From positions 45,189 through 109,188 of the forward strand of contig JAJEBE010000005.1 of the NCBI GenBank assembly GCA_022822545.1: DNA of 64,000 nucleotides. Direction: 5' to 3'. The translations under genes were made by a program, and so were the position numbers. Every line of letters begins with the position of its first letter. The first letter of the stretch is position 1. The notes under the pieces are model-generated. The model saw only the letters and a program-made list of their open reading frames with translations, did no database searches and was not told the DNA's origin. Shown one piece after another: positions 1-8,543 of the stretch. The stretch comes from Anaerolineae bacterium (GTDB lineage: Bacteria; Chloroflexota; Anaerolineae; Aggregatilineales; Phototrophicaceae).

Positions 1-206
1 AACCAGCTGCGGCAGCCAGCTTCGCCGGCTTGGCCCGGGCGCGGCGTGCTGGACTTATTGACAAGGATGAGACCGTGTGCCTGGTGAGCACTGGAAACGG
101 TCTTAAGGATATCGCCAGCGCGCGGAAGTCCGTAACGGGCGCATTAAGCGTCGCGCCAGAAATTGGCGCGGTCAAAACGGCATTGAATGAACTCGGGGTC
201 TTATGA
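1..206 (+). CDS. Threonine synthase-like PLP enzyme, C-terminal fragment (cut by window edge)
   Basis: The reading frame with codons starting at position 3 is open from the window edge to the TGA at 204-206. It encodes about 67 residues, beginning PAAASFAGLARARRAGLI and containing VCLVSTGNGLKD. This matches the end of threonine synthase-type fold-II PLP enzymes, where a P-A-x-A-A helix is followed by a V-x-x-x-T-G-x-G-L-K-D strand and turn. Threonine synthase converts O-phosphohomoserine to threonine in the cytoplasm. The catalytic lysine lies outside the window, so other members of the family (for example diaminopropionate- or cysteate-type synthases) cannot be excluded. The stop overlaps the next start in an ATGA arrangement, which suggests translational coupling. 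Confidence 0.7.
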   Translation, partial: PAAAASFAGLARARRAGLIDKDETVCLVSTGNGLKDIASARKSVTGALSVAPEIGAVKTALNELGVL

Positions 207-1249
207 GCGCGCGTCCCACAGTTTCGATCGTGGCGCCGGTATATAACGAAGCCGGCAACTTGCGGCGTTTCAGCGAGGAGGTGAGGGCGGCGCTGGAGGG
301 CGCCGGCGTAAGCTGGGAGTTGTTGCTGGTCAATGACGGCAGTACCGACGGCTCGCTTGAATTGATGTTACAATTGGCTGATGCTGATCCGCGCTTGCGC
401 GTGATCAGTTTCGCGCGGAATTTCGGCCATCAAATTGCCGTGACGGCCGGCGTCGACTACGCTCGCGGATGCGCGGTGATCTTGATTGATGCCGATCTGC
501 AAGACCCGCCGGCGGTCATCCCGCGCTTGATCGCCAAATGGAAAGAAGGCTACGACGTGGTCTACGCGGTGCGTTCCGAGCGGAAAGGCGAGAGTTTCTG
601 GAAACGGTTCAGCGCCAGGATCTTCTATCGCTTGATCCACCGCATCACGGATATTGATATACCCGTTGATACGGGAGATTTTCGCTTGATGGATGAGCGC
701 GTGGCCGCTGTTCTGCGGCAAATGCGCGAACATCATCGTTTTGTGCGCGGCATGACGAGTTGGGTCGGCTACAAGCAGACCGGCATCGAATACGTGCGTG
801 AGCAGCGCATTTGGGGGGAAACCAAATATCCCTTGCGCAAGATGATCTCGTTTGCGCTGGACGCCGTGACCAGCTTCTCCTTCTTCCCCTTGCAGATCAT
901 GATTTATATCAGCTTTATTTTAGCCATACTGTCTTTGCTGGTCGGCGTCGTGATTTCCGGGCTGCGGCTGGTTATGGGCGAAGAGTTCTTCGGGGGCCAG
1001 GCGACCACGATCATTTTGTTGCTGCTTCTCAGTTCTTTTCAGTTGTTTTTTCTCTTTATAATCGGTCAATATGTCGCGCGTACCTACGACGAGTCGCGCG
1101 ATCGTCCACTATATGTCGTGTCGTCGACCTACGGTTTGGGCGAACCGTTGGCGCCAAATCAACGCATCGGCCTTGCGTCCGGCGGTCGGGCGGGCGATGA
1201 CTTAGTCGATCAAGAGACGGTGGAGGTGGCGGGCCATGGCCGCGTCTGA
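203..1249 (+). CDS. GT2 family glycosyltransferase, GtrB/DPM1-like, membrane-anchored
   Basis: A 348-residue protein with an N-terminal GT-A domain (residues about 5-210) and two C-terminal hydrophobic segments (about 215-250 and 265-300). Visible motifs are VSIVAPVYNEAGNL at the nucleotide-binding start, NDGSTDGS, DADLQDPP (metal-binding D-x-D region) and a late R-x-W-G-E-T-K-Y segment typical of polyprenyl-phosphate glycosyltransferases (DPM1, GtrB, ArnC relatives). Such enzymes move a sugar from a nucleotide donor to a polyprenyl phosphate at the inner face of the membrane. The C-terminal 40 residues are basic and poorly conserved. The ATG overlaps the previous stop by 4 bases. The sugar and lipid acceptor cannot be told from sequence. 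Confidence 0.85.
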   Translation: MSARPTVSIVAPVYNEAGNLRRFSEEVRAALEGAGVSWELLLVNDGSTDGSLELMLQLADADPRLRVISFARNFGHQIAVTAGVDYARGCAVILIDADLQDPPAVIPRLIAKWKEGYDVVYAVRSERKGESFWKRFSARIFYRLIHRITDIDIPVDTGDFRLMDERVAAVLRQMREHHRFVRGMTSWVGYKQTGIEYVREQRIWGETKYPLRKMISFALDAVTSFSFFPLQIMIYISFILAILSLLVGVVISGLRLVMGEEFFGGQATTIILLLLLSSFQLFFLFIIGQYVARTYDESRDRPLYVVSSTYGLGEPLAPNQRIGLASGGRAGDDLVDQETVEVAGHGRV

Positions 1250-1487
1250 AGGCAAGGACCTGCAAATGGTCCGTCAGTATCGGCAATTGGTGGAAGATTA
1301 TGAGGCGATCGACAGCCGCATTGACGCGTTGATTATGTCAAACAAGGGCAAGAGTGAAGACATGTCGGCCGAAGATCGGCGACTTTACCGCGATTTGGCG
1401 CGAAAGCGCAGCGAAATTCTCAACGAAATGCGATTGTTGGAACGACAATTGAATCTGATGGAAGACGACGCGCCCGGCGCCAAATGA
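1236..1487 (+). CDS. Small charged coiled-coil protein, unknown function
   Basis: An 83-residue, highly charged, helical protein with no cysteine, no signal peptide and no membrane segment. Residues about 10-75 show a heptad-like pattern (RQYRQLVEDYEAIDSRIDAL, then LYRDLARKRSEILNEMRLLERQL) consistent with an antiparallel two-helix coiled coil. The ATG lies inside the last codons of the glycosyltransferase gene (overlap of 14 bases), and the stop is followed 10 bases later by the PLP enzyme start, so it sits in an operon. I do not recognise a family. It could be an adaptor or regulator for a neighbouring enzyme, but nothing in the sequence shows this. Confidence 0.6.
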   Translation: MAASEGKDLQMVRQYRQLVEDYEAIDSRIDALIMSNKGKSEDMSAEDRRLYRDLARKRSEILNEMRLLERQLNLMEDDAPGAK

Positions 1488-1497
1488 GGAGTGCAAG

Positions 1498-2877
1498 ATG
1501 GTCACAGGTCCCAGCTTCGAAGAAATGTTGCACCCGCAAACAATTGATCCGAAAGTACGCGCCGATGCTCTGGCTGCCTTGGAAAGCGATCCGCTCAATC
1601 CGCTGAATCTTTATAACATCACTTGGCGAGATCCGCAGAATCAGGTCTATCACATTGTTTTGCCCAGAGAACTCACCGGCGTTGACGCCAATATCGTTTT
1701 GATATACGGCATGCATTTCCCTTCGGGCAGCCACAAGGTCGGGGCGGCCTATTCGGTTCTGCTGGAGAAGCAACTCTTAGGCGAGGTCGACCCGAATGCG
1801 CACACGCTAGTTTGGCCCTCGACCGGCAATTATGGGATCGGTGGCGCTTTCATCGGCTGCCGCATGGAATACGACAGTATCGTCGTATTGCCGGAGGAGA
1901 TGAGCCAGGAGCGCTTCGACCGTATTACCCGCTACGGCGCGCGGATCATCCGCACCGCCGGCAGTGAGAGCAATGTCAAAGAAATTTACGATGAGGTCAA
2001 GCGGCTGCGCGAAAGCGATCCCAAGATTCGCGTGCTCAACCAATTCGAAGTGATGGGAAATTATCGCTTTCACTACCATGTGACCGGGAATACCTTGGTA
2101 GAGTTGGCGGCTGAACTGCGGGATGAGGGCATTGGCGCGGGAATGATTTCGGCTTATGTCTCGGCCATGGGCAGCGCCGGCACCATCGCCGCTGGCGACC
2201 GGCTCAAACAGGTTTGGCCCGATCATAAAATCGTCGGCCTGGAGCCGATCCAATGTCCTACGCTTTACAACAACGGTTACGGCGCGCATGAGATTCAGGG
2301 CATTGGCGACAAACATGTAACCTGGATCCATAACGTGTTTAATATGGATGCGCTCATGGCGATAGACGACATGGATGCTCTGAATGGATTGCGAATATTG
2401 GCTGAGGAAAGCGGCCGACAGGTCTTGCGCGAGCGCTTTGGCTTGGCGGAAGACATGGCCCGGCAGCTTTCGCAAGCTCTGGGCATCAGCGGAATCTGCA
2501 ATATTATCGGCGCCATCAAAACAGCGAAGTTTTACAATTTGGGGAGACAAGATGTGGTGGTGACAGTCGCCACCGATGCCATGGAGCGCTACGGCTCGGT
2601 TATGAAGCAACTCCGCCATCAGCACGGTCCCTTGGACGAGGCGAGGGCGACGGCGATTATCGACGGGGTCTTTCATCGCGCCGGCACGGACTGGGTGATG
2701 GAAGGGAACCGCGAAGCGCGAGAACGCTGGCATAACCTGAAGTATTACACTTGGGTGGAACAGCAAGGCAAGACGGTCTCTGAGCTCGACGCACAGCGCG
2801 ATCCGGCTTGGTGGATCGATCATCAGGAGCGCGTCGCCGAGATCGACAATCGCCTCCTAGCGCAACGCCGGCAATAA
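1498..2877 (+). CDS. Fold-type II PLP-dependent enzyme (cysteine synthase / threonine dehydratase superfamily)
   Basis: A 459-residue cytosolic enzyme. The PLP lysine is probably K80 in the motif PSGSHKVGAAY, the phosphate or substrate loop is STGNYGIGG (about 107), and a glycine-rich SAMGSAGTIAAGD loop (about 225) probably cradles the PLP phosphate. These are hallmarks of tryptophan-synthase-beta-like enzymes acting by beta- or gamma-elimination and replacement. The protein is longer than O-acetylserine sulfhydrylase (about 310 aa), with an extra C-terminal 100 residues. Homologues are usually annotated only as pyridoxal-5-phosphate-dependent protein subunit beta. The substrate is unknown. 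The start follows a GAGGAG-type ribosome-binding site at about 1486-1491. A second PLP enzyme of the same fold lies at the left edge of the window. Confidence 0.8.
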   Translation: MVTGPSFEEMLHPQTIDPKVRADALAALESDPLNPLNLYNITWRDPQNQVYHIVLPRELTGVDANIVLIYGMHFPSGSHKVGAAYSVLLEKQLLGEVDPNAHTLVWPSTGNYGIGGAFIGCRMEYDSIVVLPEEMSQERFDRITRYGARIIRTAGSESNVKEIYDEVKRLRESDPKIRVLNQFEVMGNYRFHYHVTGNTLVELAAELRDEGIGAGMISAYVSAMGSAGTIAAGDRLKQVWPDHKIVGLEPIQCPTLYNNGYGAHEIQGIGDKHVTWIHNVFNMDALMAIDDMDALNGLRILAEESGRQVLRERFGLAEDMARQLSQALGISGICNIIGAIKTAKFYNLGRQDVVVTVATDAMERYGSVMKQLRHQHGPLDEARATAIIDGVFHRAGTDWVMEGNREARERWHNLKYYTWVEQQGKTVSELDAQRDPAWWIDHQERVAEIDNRLLAQRRQ

Positions 2878-2898
2878 GCGGGAGACACAGGTGCGATG

Positions 2899-3342
2899 AT
2901 GTATGCTGATGACCGGGTGCTGGTCGGCGTCATAAAGCGCAAGAAAGATTTCCAGATCGCCCGCCGCTGTAATTGGTATCGGATTCCACAGCGCCAATTG
3001 CCGCGCGGGCTGAACGCCGAATACATCGCCTTGTTTCTGAGCGGCAAGACCTTTCGCGAGTGCAGCGGCACCATCGCTTACTTCGCGCGAATCACCGGCC
3101 TGGAACTGGCCCGGCGGGGCGATCTGCTGCCCGATGAAGACCGGCGGACAAATGAGATCTACTACAAGGTGCAGTTTCGTCAACTGATTCAACGAGACCC
3201 GCCGATAGCCAATTTGCCGGCGCGGTCTATTAGTTTCATCCGCACGACCTGGGATCGTTTCATCTGCGCCGAGACTGTCGGCGACTTGTACAGCGCCGCC
3301 GACTTCTATGTCGACCGTGTTTATCACGCGCTGCGCAACTGA
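2899..3342 (+). CDS. Conserved hypothetical protein, about 147 aa
   Basis: A soluble basic protein without signal peptide, membrane segment or recognised motif. It begins MYADDRVLVGVIKRKKDFQ, and residues about 20-50 read like a beta-rich domain (CNWYRIPQRQLP, then AEYIALFLSG). I have a weak impression of a family with WYRIP-type segments in Chloroflexota but cannot name it. ATG codons lie in tandem at 2896 and 2899. A GGGAGA sequence at about 2880-2885 sits upstream. It lies between the PLP enzyme and the amidohydrolase, co-directional with both, so co-transcription is likely. Function unknown. Confidence 0.55.
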   Translation: MYADDRVLVGVIKRKKDFQIARRCNWYRIPQRQLPRGLNAEYIALFLSGKTFRECSGTIAYFARITGLELARRGDLLPDEDRRTNEIYYKVQFRQLIQRDPPIANLPARSISFIRTTWDRFICAETVGDLYSAADFYVDRVYHALRN

Positions 3343-3361
3343 AGCGCGGGAGGTTATGCTT

Positions 3362-4723
3362 ATGTCCGATATGCTCATCGTAAACGGGACGCTTGTTACC
3401 TTGGGCGAGGCCCCGCGCATACTGCCCGATCATGCTCTGCATATCGCTGACGGACGGATTGGAGCCTTGGGCAAGCGCGCCGATTTGGCGGCGCTGCATC
3501 CCAATGCCGATATTGTGGACGCGCGCGGACAATACGTGATGCCCGGCAACATCTGCGCCCACACACATTTTTACGGCGCCTATGCCCGCGGCATGGCGAT
3601 ACCCGGCCCGGCGCCGCGTGACTTCCCAGAGATTTTGAGCCGTTTGTGGTGGCCGCTGGATAAAGCCCTGGACCGAGACAGTGTGCAAGCGAGCGCCTTG
3701 GTCTGCCTTGCCGACGCGGTCAAGCACGGGACGACCAGCCTGGTCGATCATCACGCCAGCCCAACCTTCATTGAGGGCAGCCTTGATGTCATCGGCGATG
3801 CCATTGACGCGGCCGGCCTGCGCGCTGTCTTGTGCTACGAAGTGACCGATCGCGATGGCATGGACAAGATGCGCGCCGGTATCGCCGAAAACCTGCGCTT
3901 CATGACGAAATCAGTGGCCCATCCGCGGATACGCGGGACCTTCGGTCTCCACGCCAGCTTGACGCTCAACGATGAAAGTCTGCGCGCCTGCGCCGATGCC
4001 ATACCCGTCGACGGCGGCTATCATATCCACGTCGCCGAGCACGAGGCGGACGAAGAGGACAGCCTGCGCCGCAGCGGATCGCGCGTGGTGGAGCGGCTGG
4101 ACCGGTATGGAATCTGGTGCGATTCTACCATCGCCGCGCATTGCGTGCATATCGACGAAGCTGAGCGAGATATCTTGCGCGAGCGAGGCGTCTGGGTCAG
4201 TCATCAGCCGCGCTCCAATATGAACAATGGCGTTGGAGCGGCTGATATTGATGGCTTGCTTGATGCCGGTATCAAGCTCTGCCTCGGCAATGACGGCTTC
4301 AGCAATAATATGTGGGCGGAATGGAAAGCGGCTTATCTCCTGCATAAGGTTGTCAATCGCGATCCGCGCCGCGCAAATGGCGTGAACATCGCCCAAATGG
4401 CTTGGCGGAACAACGCCCGCTTGATCGAGCGATTTTTCCCGGGAGAGACCATCGGCGAGATTGTTCCGGGCGCGGCCGCCGATTTGATCTTCGTCGATTA
4501 TCAACCCTTCACGCCGCTTACCGCCGGCAATCTGCCCTGGCATCTGCTGTTTGGCTTCGAGGCGTCGATGGTGACCACCACGATCTGCGCCGGCCGCCTG
4601 CTTATGCGCGACCGAGAATTGCTCACGCTGGACGAAGCCGAGATCGCGGCGGAGGCCATGACGCTGGCGCCAAACGTTTGGGAAAAGTATACGCGAAACG
4701 CCCAGGATACTTTACAATCCTAG
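3362..4723 (+). CDS. ssnA: SsnA-like aminohydrolase (amidohydrolase superfamily)
   Basis: A 453-residue metal-dependent hydrolase. The metal-binding HxH is in CAHTHFYG, followed by HIHVAEHEAD, AHCVHIDEAE and the aspartate in CLGNDGFSNNMWAE, which is the ATZ/TRZ/guanine deaminase layout. The segments LWWPLDKALD and SLVDHHASPTFIEGSLD resemble E. coli SsnA as I remember it, which lies in the xdhD-yqeB-yqeC-mocA region. That agrees with the xanthine dehydrogenase and YqeC-MobA genes downstream here. The likely role is hydrolytic deamination or ring opening of a purine-like compound in the cytosol; the substrate is not established. I chose the ATG at 3362 because GGGAGG (3348-3353) lies 8 bases upstream. 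Frame-compatible starts at 3308 and 3356 would overlap the previous gene or crowd the ribosome-binding site. Confidence 0.8.
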   Translation: MSDMLIVNGTLVTLGEAPRILPDHALHIADGRIGALGKRADLAALHPNADIVDARGQYVMPGNICAHTHFYGAYARGMAIPGPAPRDFPEILSRLWWPLDKALDRDSVQASALVCLADAVKHGTTSLVDHHASPTFIEGSLDVIGDAIDAAGLRAVLCYEVTDRDGMDKMRAGIAENLRFMTKSVAHPRIRGTFGLHASLTLNDESLRACADAIPVDGGYHIHVAEHEADEEDSLRRSGSRVVERLDRYGIWCDSTIAAHCVHIDEAERDILRERGVWVSHQPRSNMNNGVGAADIDGLLDAGIKLCLGNDGFSNNMWAEWKAAYLLHKVVNRDPRRANGVNIAQMAWRNNARLIERFFPGETIGEIVPGAAADLIFVDYQPFTPLTAGNLPWHLLFGFEASMVTTTICAGRLLMRDRELLTLDEAEIAAEAMTLAPNVWEKYTRNAQDTLQS

Positions 4724-4753
4724 AAATCTGCGACGAATGGAACAGAGGCGGAT

Positions 4754-5416
4754 ATGAAGACACTGGCGATCTTGGGTGGCACTGGCAAGGAAGGCGCTGG
4801 CTTGGCCATGCGCTGGGCGTTAAAAGGATATCGCGTCATCATCGGGTCGCGCGCGGCGGAAAAAGCCGAGAGGCGCGCGAGAGAGATGAATGCCGAACTC
4901 GGCGACGACTTGCTGGCCGGCTCCGCGAACGATGCCGCCGCCGCCGTCGCCGACATCGTGATTCTTAGTGTGCCTTACAGCGCGCATGCTCCCACGCTGC
5001 GCGGCGTGCGCGAGCAATGTCACGGAAAAATCCTGGTTGATTTGACCGTGCCTCTCAAGCCGCCCGAGATCATGGCGGTTAATCTGCCGGAAGGCATCGC
5101 CGCCGCAATAGAGGCTCAAGCTATCCTCGGCGACTCAGTGTCCGTGGCCGCCGCCTTTCAGAATGTCAGCGCGGTCAAGCTCCGGCAGCTCGATCGCGAT
5201 GTCGATTGCGATGTCCTGGTCTGCGCCGATGACGCCGATGCCAAGTCGGCGGTCATTGAATTGGCGGCCGCCGCTGGCATGCGCGGTATCGATGCCGGGC
5301 CGCTGAAGAATGCGGTAGCGGTTGAGTCTTTGACGCCGATACTCTTGCATATCAACCGCGCTTACAAGGTCAAGGGCGCCGGAATTCGCATAACCGGCTT
5401 GGAAACGTCAAAATGA
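4754..5416 (+). CDS. npdG: NADPH-dependent F420 reductase
   Basis: A 220-residue Rossmann protein with a typical N-terminal dinucleotide loop (LAILGGTGKEGAGLAMRWA), then a GSR motif suited to the NADP 2'-phosphate, DIVILSVPYSAH, VDLTVPL and a C-terminal helix-rich part ending GIRITG. This is the family of F420H2:NADP oxidoreductases (Fno/NpdG), which move hydride between F420 and NADP. Being first in a run with cofE, an FbiB-like nitroreductase, cofD and cofC strongly supports the call. GAGG at 4745-4748 precedes the ATG. The last codons overlap the cofE start by 4 bases (ATGA). Confidence 0.9.
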   Translation: MKTLAILGGTGKEGAGLAMRWALKGYRVIIGSRAAEKAERRAREMNAELGDDLLAGSANDAAAAVADIVILSVPYSAHAPTLRGVREQCHGKILVDLTVPLKPPEIMAVNLPEGIAAAIEAQAILGDSVSVAAAFQNVSAVKLRQLDRDVDCDVLVCADDADAKSAVIELAAAAGMRGIDAGPLKNAVAVESLTPILLHINRAYKVKGAGIRITGLETSK

Positions 5417-6180
5417 GCCGCGCGCCAAGATTAACCGCCTTCGCCATTCCGGCTATCCCGCTCATCCGCTCGGGTGATGACATTGTTGGCATAATTCTGG
5501 CGCGGGCGGCTGCGGCGGATATGCAAATGCAAGATGGTGATATATTGGTCATCGCGTCCAAGATCGTTGCCAAAGCCGAGGGACGCTATTTGCGCTTGTC
5601 AGAGGTATGCTCTTCGGAGCGAGCCGATGCGCTGGCAGCCGAGACGGGAAAGGATCCCCGCTTGGTCGAGTTGATCTTGCGGGAGTCCAACGCGATCTCG
5701 CGCAAGCGCCTGGGCGTACTGGTCACGGAACATCGTCTGGGTTTCGTCTCGGCCAACGCCGGCATTGATCAGAGCAATATAGAAGCAGGTGATGATGCGG
5801 CGCTGCTTTTGCCGAGCGATCCGGATGGCGCGGCCGCTGCGATTCGCGCCGATATCAAGGCGCGTTGCAGCATTGATGCCGCCGTCATCATCAGCGATAC
5901 ACACGGCCGGGCCTTTCGAGTGGGCAATATAGGCGTCGCCATCGGCGCTGCCGGCTTGCCCGCAGTCAAGGATCTGCGCGGCAGCCGCGATCTCTACGGT
6001 CGCATGCTCGAGGTGACGCAATTGGCTTACGCCGATCTGGTTGCGTCGGCGGCGCACTTGCTTTCCGGTGAAGCGGACGAAGGTTTGCCGGCGGTCGTGA
6101 TCCGTGGGCTGGATCTGAGCGCAAGGCACGGGCGCGCGGCTGATATGATCCGTTCGGCCGAGCATGATCTTTATCGCTAA
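5413..6180 (+). CDS. cofE: Coenzyme F420-0:L-glutamate ligase
   Basis: A 255-residue enzyme that adds glutamate residues to F420-0 using GTP. The start (AIPAIPLIRSGDDIVGIIL) and the DILVIASKIVAKAEGR segment match the CofE/FbiB ligase domain. Further conserved stretches are VELILRES, GFVSANAGIDQSN, LLPSDPDGAAAAIR, ISDTHGRAFRVGNIGVAIG and VKDLRGSRDLYGR. The length fits the stand-alone archaeal-type CofE rather than the fused mycobacterial FbiB. The nitroreductase that forms the second half of FbiB is encoded directly downstream as a separate protein. Its ATG overlaps the npdG stop. Confidence 0.93.
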   Translation: MSRAPRLTAFAIPAIPLIRSGDDIVGIILARAAAADMQMQDGDILVIASKIVAKAEGRYLRLSEVCSSERADALAAETGKDPRLVELILRESNAISRKRLGVLVTEHRLGFVSANAGIDQSNIEAGDDAALLLPSDPDGAAAAIRADIKARCSIDAAVIISDTHGRAFRVGNIGVAIGAAGLPAVKDLRGSRDLYGRMLEVTQLAYADLVASAAHLLSGEADEGLPAVVIRGLDLSARHGRAADMIRSAEHDLYR

Positions 6181-6187
6181 GTCAGCG

Positions 6188-6793
6188 ATGAATCCCGACG
6201 TCCTGTTGCAATTCATCCGCGAGCGCCGCTCACTGCGACGCTATGAGTCCCGCGCTGTCCCTCCATATTGCATTGAGCAATTGCTGGAAGCCGCCAATTG
6301 GGCGCCGTCCGCCCATAATCGACAGCCTTGGCGTTTCGTGGTCATAGAGGCGCTTGCTACCAAGGAGCGGCTGGCGCGGGAAATGGGCGCGCGCCTGCGC
6401 CGCGACTTGCAGGCGGATGGTAAGTCGGAAGAGTTCATCGAGGCCGATGCCGGGCGATCATACGCGCGCATTACCTCGGCGCCGCTTTTGATCCTGCTCT
6501 GTATGAGCCTTGGTGATATGGATGTCTATACGGACGAGCAGCGCAACGAGCACGAGGCGACCATGGCGCAGCAGAGCGCGGCGATGGCGGGCCAGAATAT
6601 ATTGCTGATGGCCGCCAGCCTCGGCTTGGGCGCTTGCTGGATGTGCGCGCCCTTGTTCTGCCAGGGCTTAGTCGCATCAGTACTGGATCTGCCCCCTGAT
6701 TGGCGACCGCAAGGCATGATCACGCTGGGTTATCCGGCGCAGATCCGAAAGCGAAGCCGCGACCCTTGGGAAGCGAAAACATTGTGGCGATAG
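6188..6793 (+). CDS. FMN-dependent nitroreductase-family protein, FbiB C-terminal-like
   Basis: A 201-residue nitroreductase fold protein. RERRSLRRYESRAVP and AANWAPSAHNRQPWRFVVI are the two FMN-contact segments, and LLMAASLGLGACWMCAPLF is the typical central helix. In actinobacterial FbiB a domain like this is fused to CofE and reduces dehydro-F420-0. Placement between cofE and cofD suggests the same job here as a separate polypeptide; this is inferred from context. I chose the ATG at 6188, which leaves an 8-base gap after cofE. An ATG at 6164 would overlap cofE by 17 bases. The 3' end overlaps the cofD start. Confidence 0.82.
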   Translation: MNPDVLLQFIRERRSLRRYESRAVPPYCIEQLLEAANWAPSAHNRQPWRFVVIEALATKERLAREMGARLRRDLQADGKSEEFIEADAGRSYARITSAPLLILLCMSLGDMDVYTDEQRNEHEATMAQQSAAMAGQNILLMAASLGLGACWMCAPLFCQGLVASVLDLPPDWRPQGMITLGYPAQIRKRSRDPWEAKTLWR

Positions 6794-7728
6794 ACAGAAA
6801 CCTTGTTGTCCTGATCGGCGGCGTCGGCGGGGCCAAGCTGGCGCTCGGTTTGAACCAGGTGGTACGGCCCGAGAGGCTAACCTTCGTCGTCAACACCGGC
6901 GACGATTTTTGGCGTCTCGGCCTAAAAATCTGCCCGGACCTCGATACGTTGATGTATACACTGTCCGGCTTGGTTGACCCCGCTGCCGGCTGGGGCGTCG
7001 CGCATGACTCCGATACGGTATTAAGAAGCCTGCAGGAAAATTATGGCTTTGAACCCTGGTTTCGGCTTGGCGACAAAGATTTGGCCACGCATCTCATGCG
7101 GACGCAAATGTTGCGATCGGGAAACACGCTGACCGAAGTGACTGCGTGCTTGACTGACCGCCTGGGCATTCGCGCGCGCTTGCTGCCGATGTCCGATGCC
7201 GAAGTGCCAACGATCGTGGATACCGCCGAAAAGGGCGAGCTCGGTTTTCAAGAATACTTCGTGAAACATCGCTGGCAGCCGACTGTCAGATCAATACGGC
7301 ATCAGAATTGCGAAGGGGCGCCAGTTTCGACGGCTGTCCAAATGGCCCTGGCTGCCGCGGATATCGTGCTGTTTGCGCCATCCAATCCCTGGCTTTCGCT
7401 GGCGCCGATCCTGGCGGTTCCTGGTCTGCGCGCCACCCTCAAAGACCTGACCTTGCCAATTGTGGCGATGACGCCGATTATTGCTGGCGACGCCGTAAAA
7501 GGACCGACTGCAAAGATCATGACTGAACTTGGTATTGATGTGTCAGCGAAGTCGGTGGCCGATTACTTCGGCGCTTTGATCAACGGTTTTGTTGACGACA
7601 TTCGCAACCAGCCCTTTGAAGATGACAGGCTGCGCCTGGCGCGAATGGATACGCTGATGACAGATCTGCCGGCCAAGGTCAGCCTGGCGCGCGCAATTCT
7701 GGCTTGGATTGAGGGCTGGGCGTCATGA
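6784..7728 (+). CDS. cofD: 2-phospho-L-lactate transferase (F420 biosynthesis)
   Basis: A 314-residue CofD/FbiA protein. It transfers the lactyl- or enolpyruvyl-phosphate moiety from the GDP-linked precursor to the deazaflavin Fo. Recognisable segments are VVLIGGVGGAKLALGL, VVNTGDDFWRLGLKICPDLDTLMYT (split across two stretches), LGDKDLATHLMRT, VFAPSNP-like LFAPSNPWLS and MTPIIAGDAVKGPTAKIM. I chose the GTG at 6784, with GGGAAG at 6768-6773 as ribosome-binding site, giving MAIDRNLVVLIGG. An upstream ATG at 6700 would overlap the nitroreductase by 94 bases and add 28 unlikely residues. The cofC ATG overlaps its stop. Confidence 0.92.
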   Translation: MAIDRNLVVLIGGVGGAKLALGLNQVVRPERLTFVVNTGDDFWRLGLKICPDLDTLMYTLSGLVDPAAGWGVAHDSDTVLRSLQENYGFEPWFRLGDKDLATHLMRTQMLRSGNTLTEVTACLTDRLGIRARLLPMSDAEVPTIVDTAEKGELGFQEYFVKHRWQPTVRSIRHQNCEGAPVSTAVQMALAAADIVLFAPSNPWLSLAPILAVPGLRATLKDLTLPIVAMTPIIAGDAVKGPTAKIMTELGIDVSAKSVADYFGALINGFVDDIRNQPFEDDRLRLARMDTLMTDLPAKVSLARAILAWIEGWAS

Positions 7729-8372
7729 GCCTTTGGGCTATCATTCCGGTGAAACCTTTGAAAAACGCCAAGAGTCGCCTGGCGCCGGCCCTGCTGCCCA
7801 ATCAGCGATTCGAATTGGCTCAAGCGATGTTTCGTCACGTGCTCTCGGTGACCGCCACAATCCAACAGGTCACGGGCGTGCTGGTGATTTCGCGTGATAC
7901 CAAGGCCCTGGCAATAGCGCGGGAATTCGGCGCCAAGACCTTGCAAGAAGGCGCCTTCTCGAATCTTAATCCGGCGCTGCTGCGAGCGACGATGGTGGTC
8001 AAGAGCTGGCGCGCCGATGCGGTTCTAATCCTGCCGGCGGATCTGCCTTTCATCAACGCGGAAGACATCCGCGGGATGATCCAACTGGCTGATGAAAATT
8101 CTCTTGTCATCGCCACCGACCGCGAACGCGATGGCACCAATGCCCTGCTGGTTCGCCCGCCCGGCGCGATCGAATACCAATACGGCGGCGGCAGTTATGC
8201 GCGGCATATTCGCTTGGCGGAGAAAGCCGGTCTGCGTGTCTCCACCTATCAATCTGACCGAATGGCCCTGGATATTGATGTTCCGGAGGATCTCAGGGAT
8301 TATCAGGAAATCCTGGCGCGCGGGCAGTTCGGGCACTTGCCGTCCTTCCCGCTGGCGCTCGGAGCGAGTTGA
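7725..8372 (+). CDS. cofC: 2-phospho-L-lactate / phosphoenolpyruvate guanylyltransferase
   Basis: A 215-residue CofC/FbiD nucleotidyltransferase that activates 2-phospholactate or phosphoenolpyruvate with GTP for CofD. The start (WAIIPVKPLKNAKSRLAP) is the signature nucleotide-binding loop, with K residues in PVKPLKNAKSRL. LILPADLPFI carries the acidic metal site, and TDRERDGTNALLVRPP and FGGGS-like YGGGSY follow. LDIDVPEDLRDY closes the domain. It overlaps cofD by 4 bases (ATGA). The deazaflavin (Fo) synthase genes cofG and cofH are not in the window. Confidence 0.93.
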   Translation: MSLWAIIPVKPLKNAKSRLAPALLPNQRFELAQAMFRHVLSVTATIQQVTGVLVISRDTKALAIAREFGAKTLQEGAFSNLNPALLRATMVVKSWRADAVLILPADLPFINAEDIRGMIQLADENSLVIATDRERDGTNALLVRPPGAIEYQYGGGSYARHIRLAEKAGLRVSTYQSDRMALDIDVPEDLRDYQEILARGQFGHLPSFPLALGAS

Positions 8373-8543
8373 GGACCTTCTCCTTTGTCAAACTGCCTTT
8401 TGCGTCAGCCGATCCGGTTTGATATTTTGTATGAGCAAGGGAGCCACAGTTGTTGCCGCCGAGCGGCCATGATTTGCCTCAAGAGGCGATGATGGTAGAT
8501 AATATCAATGATAAGGTATGAACTAGCGAACTGGAGAGTTCTC

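Noticed and set aside
1807..2823. 338-codon open frame on the minus strand
   Set aside because: It is antisense to the PLP enzyme.
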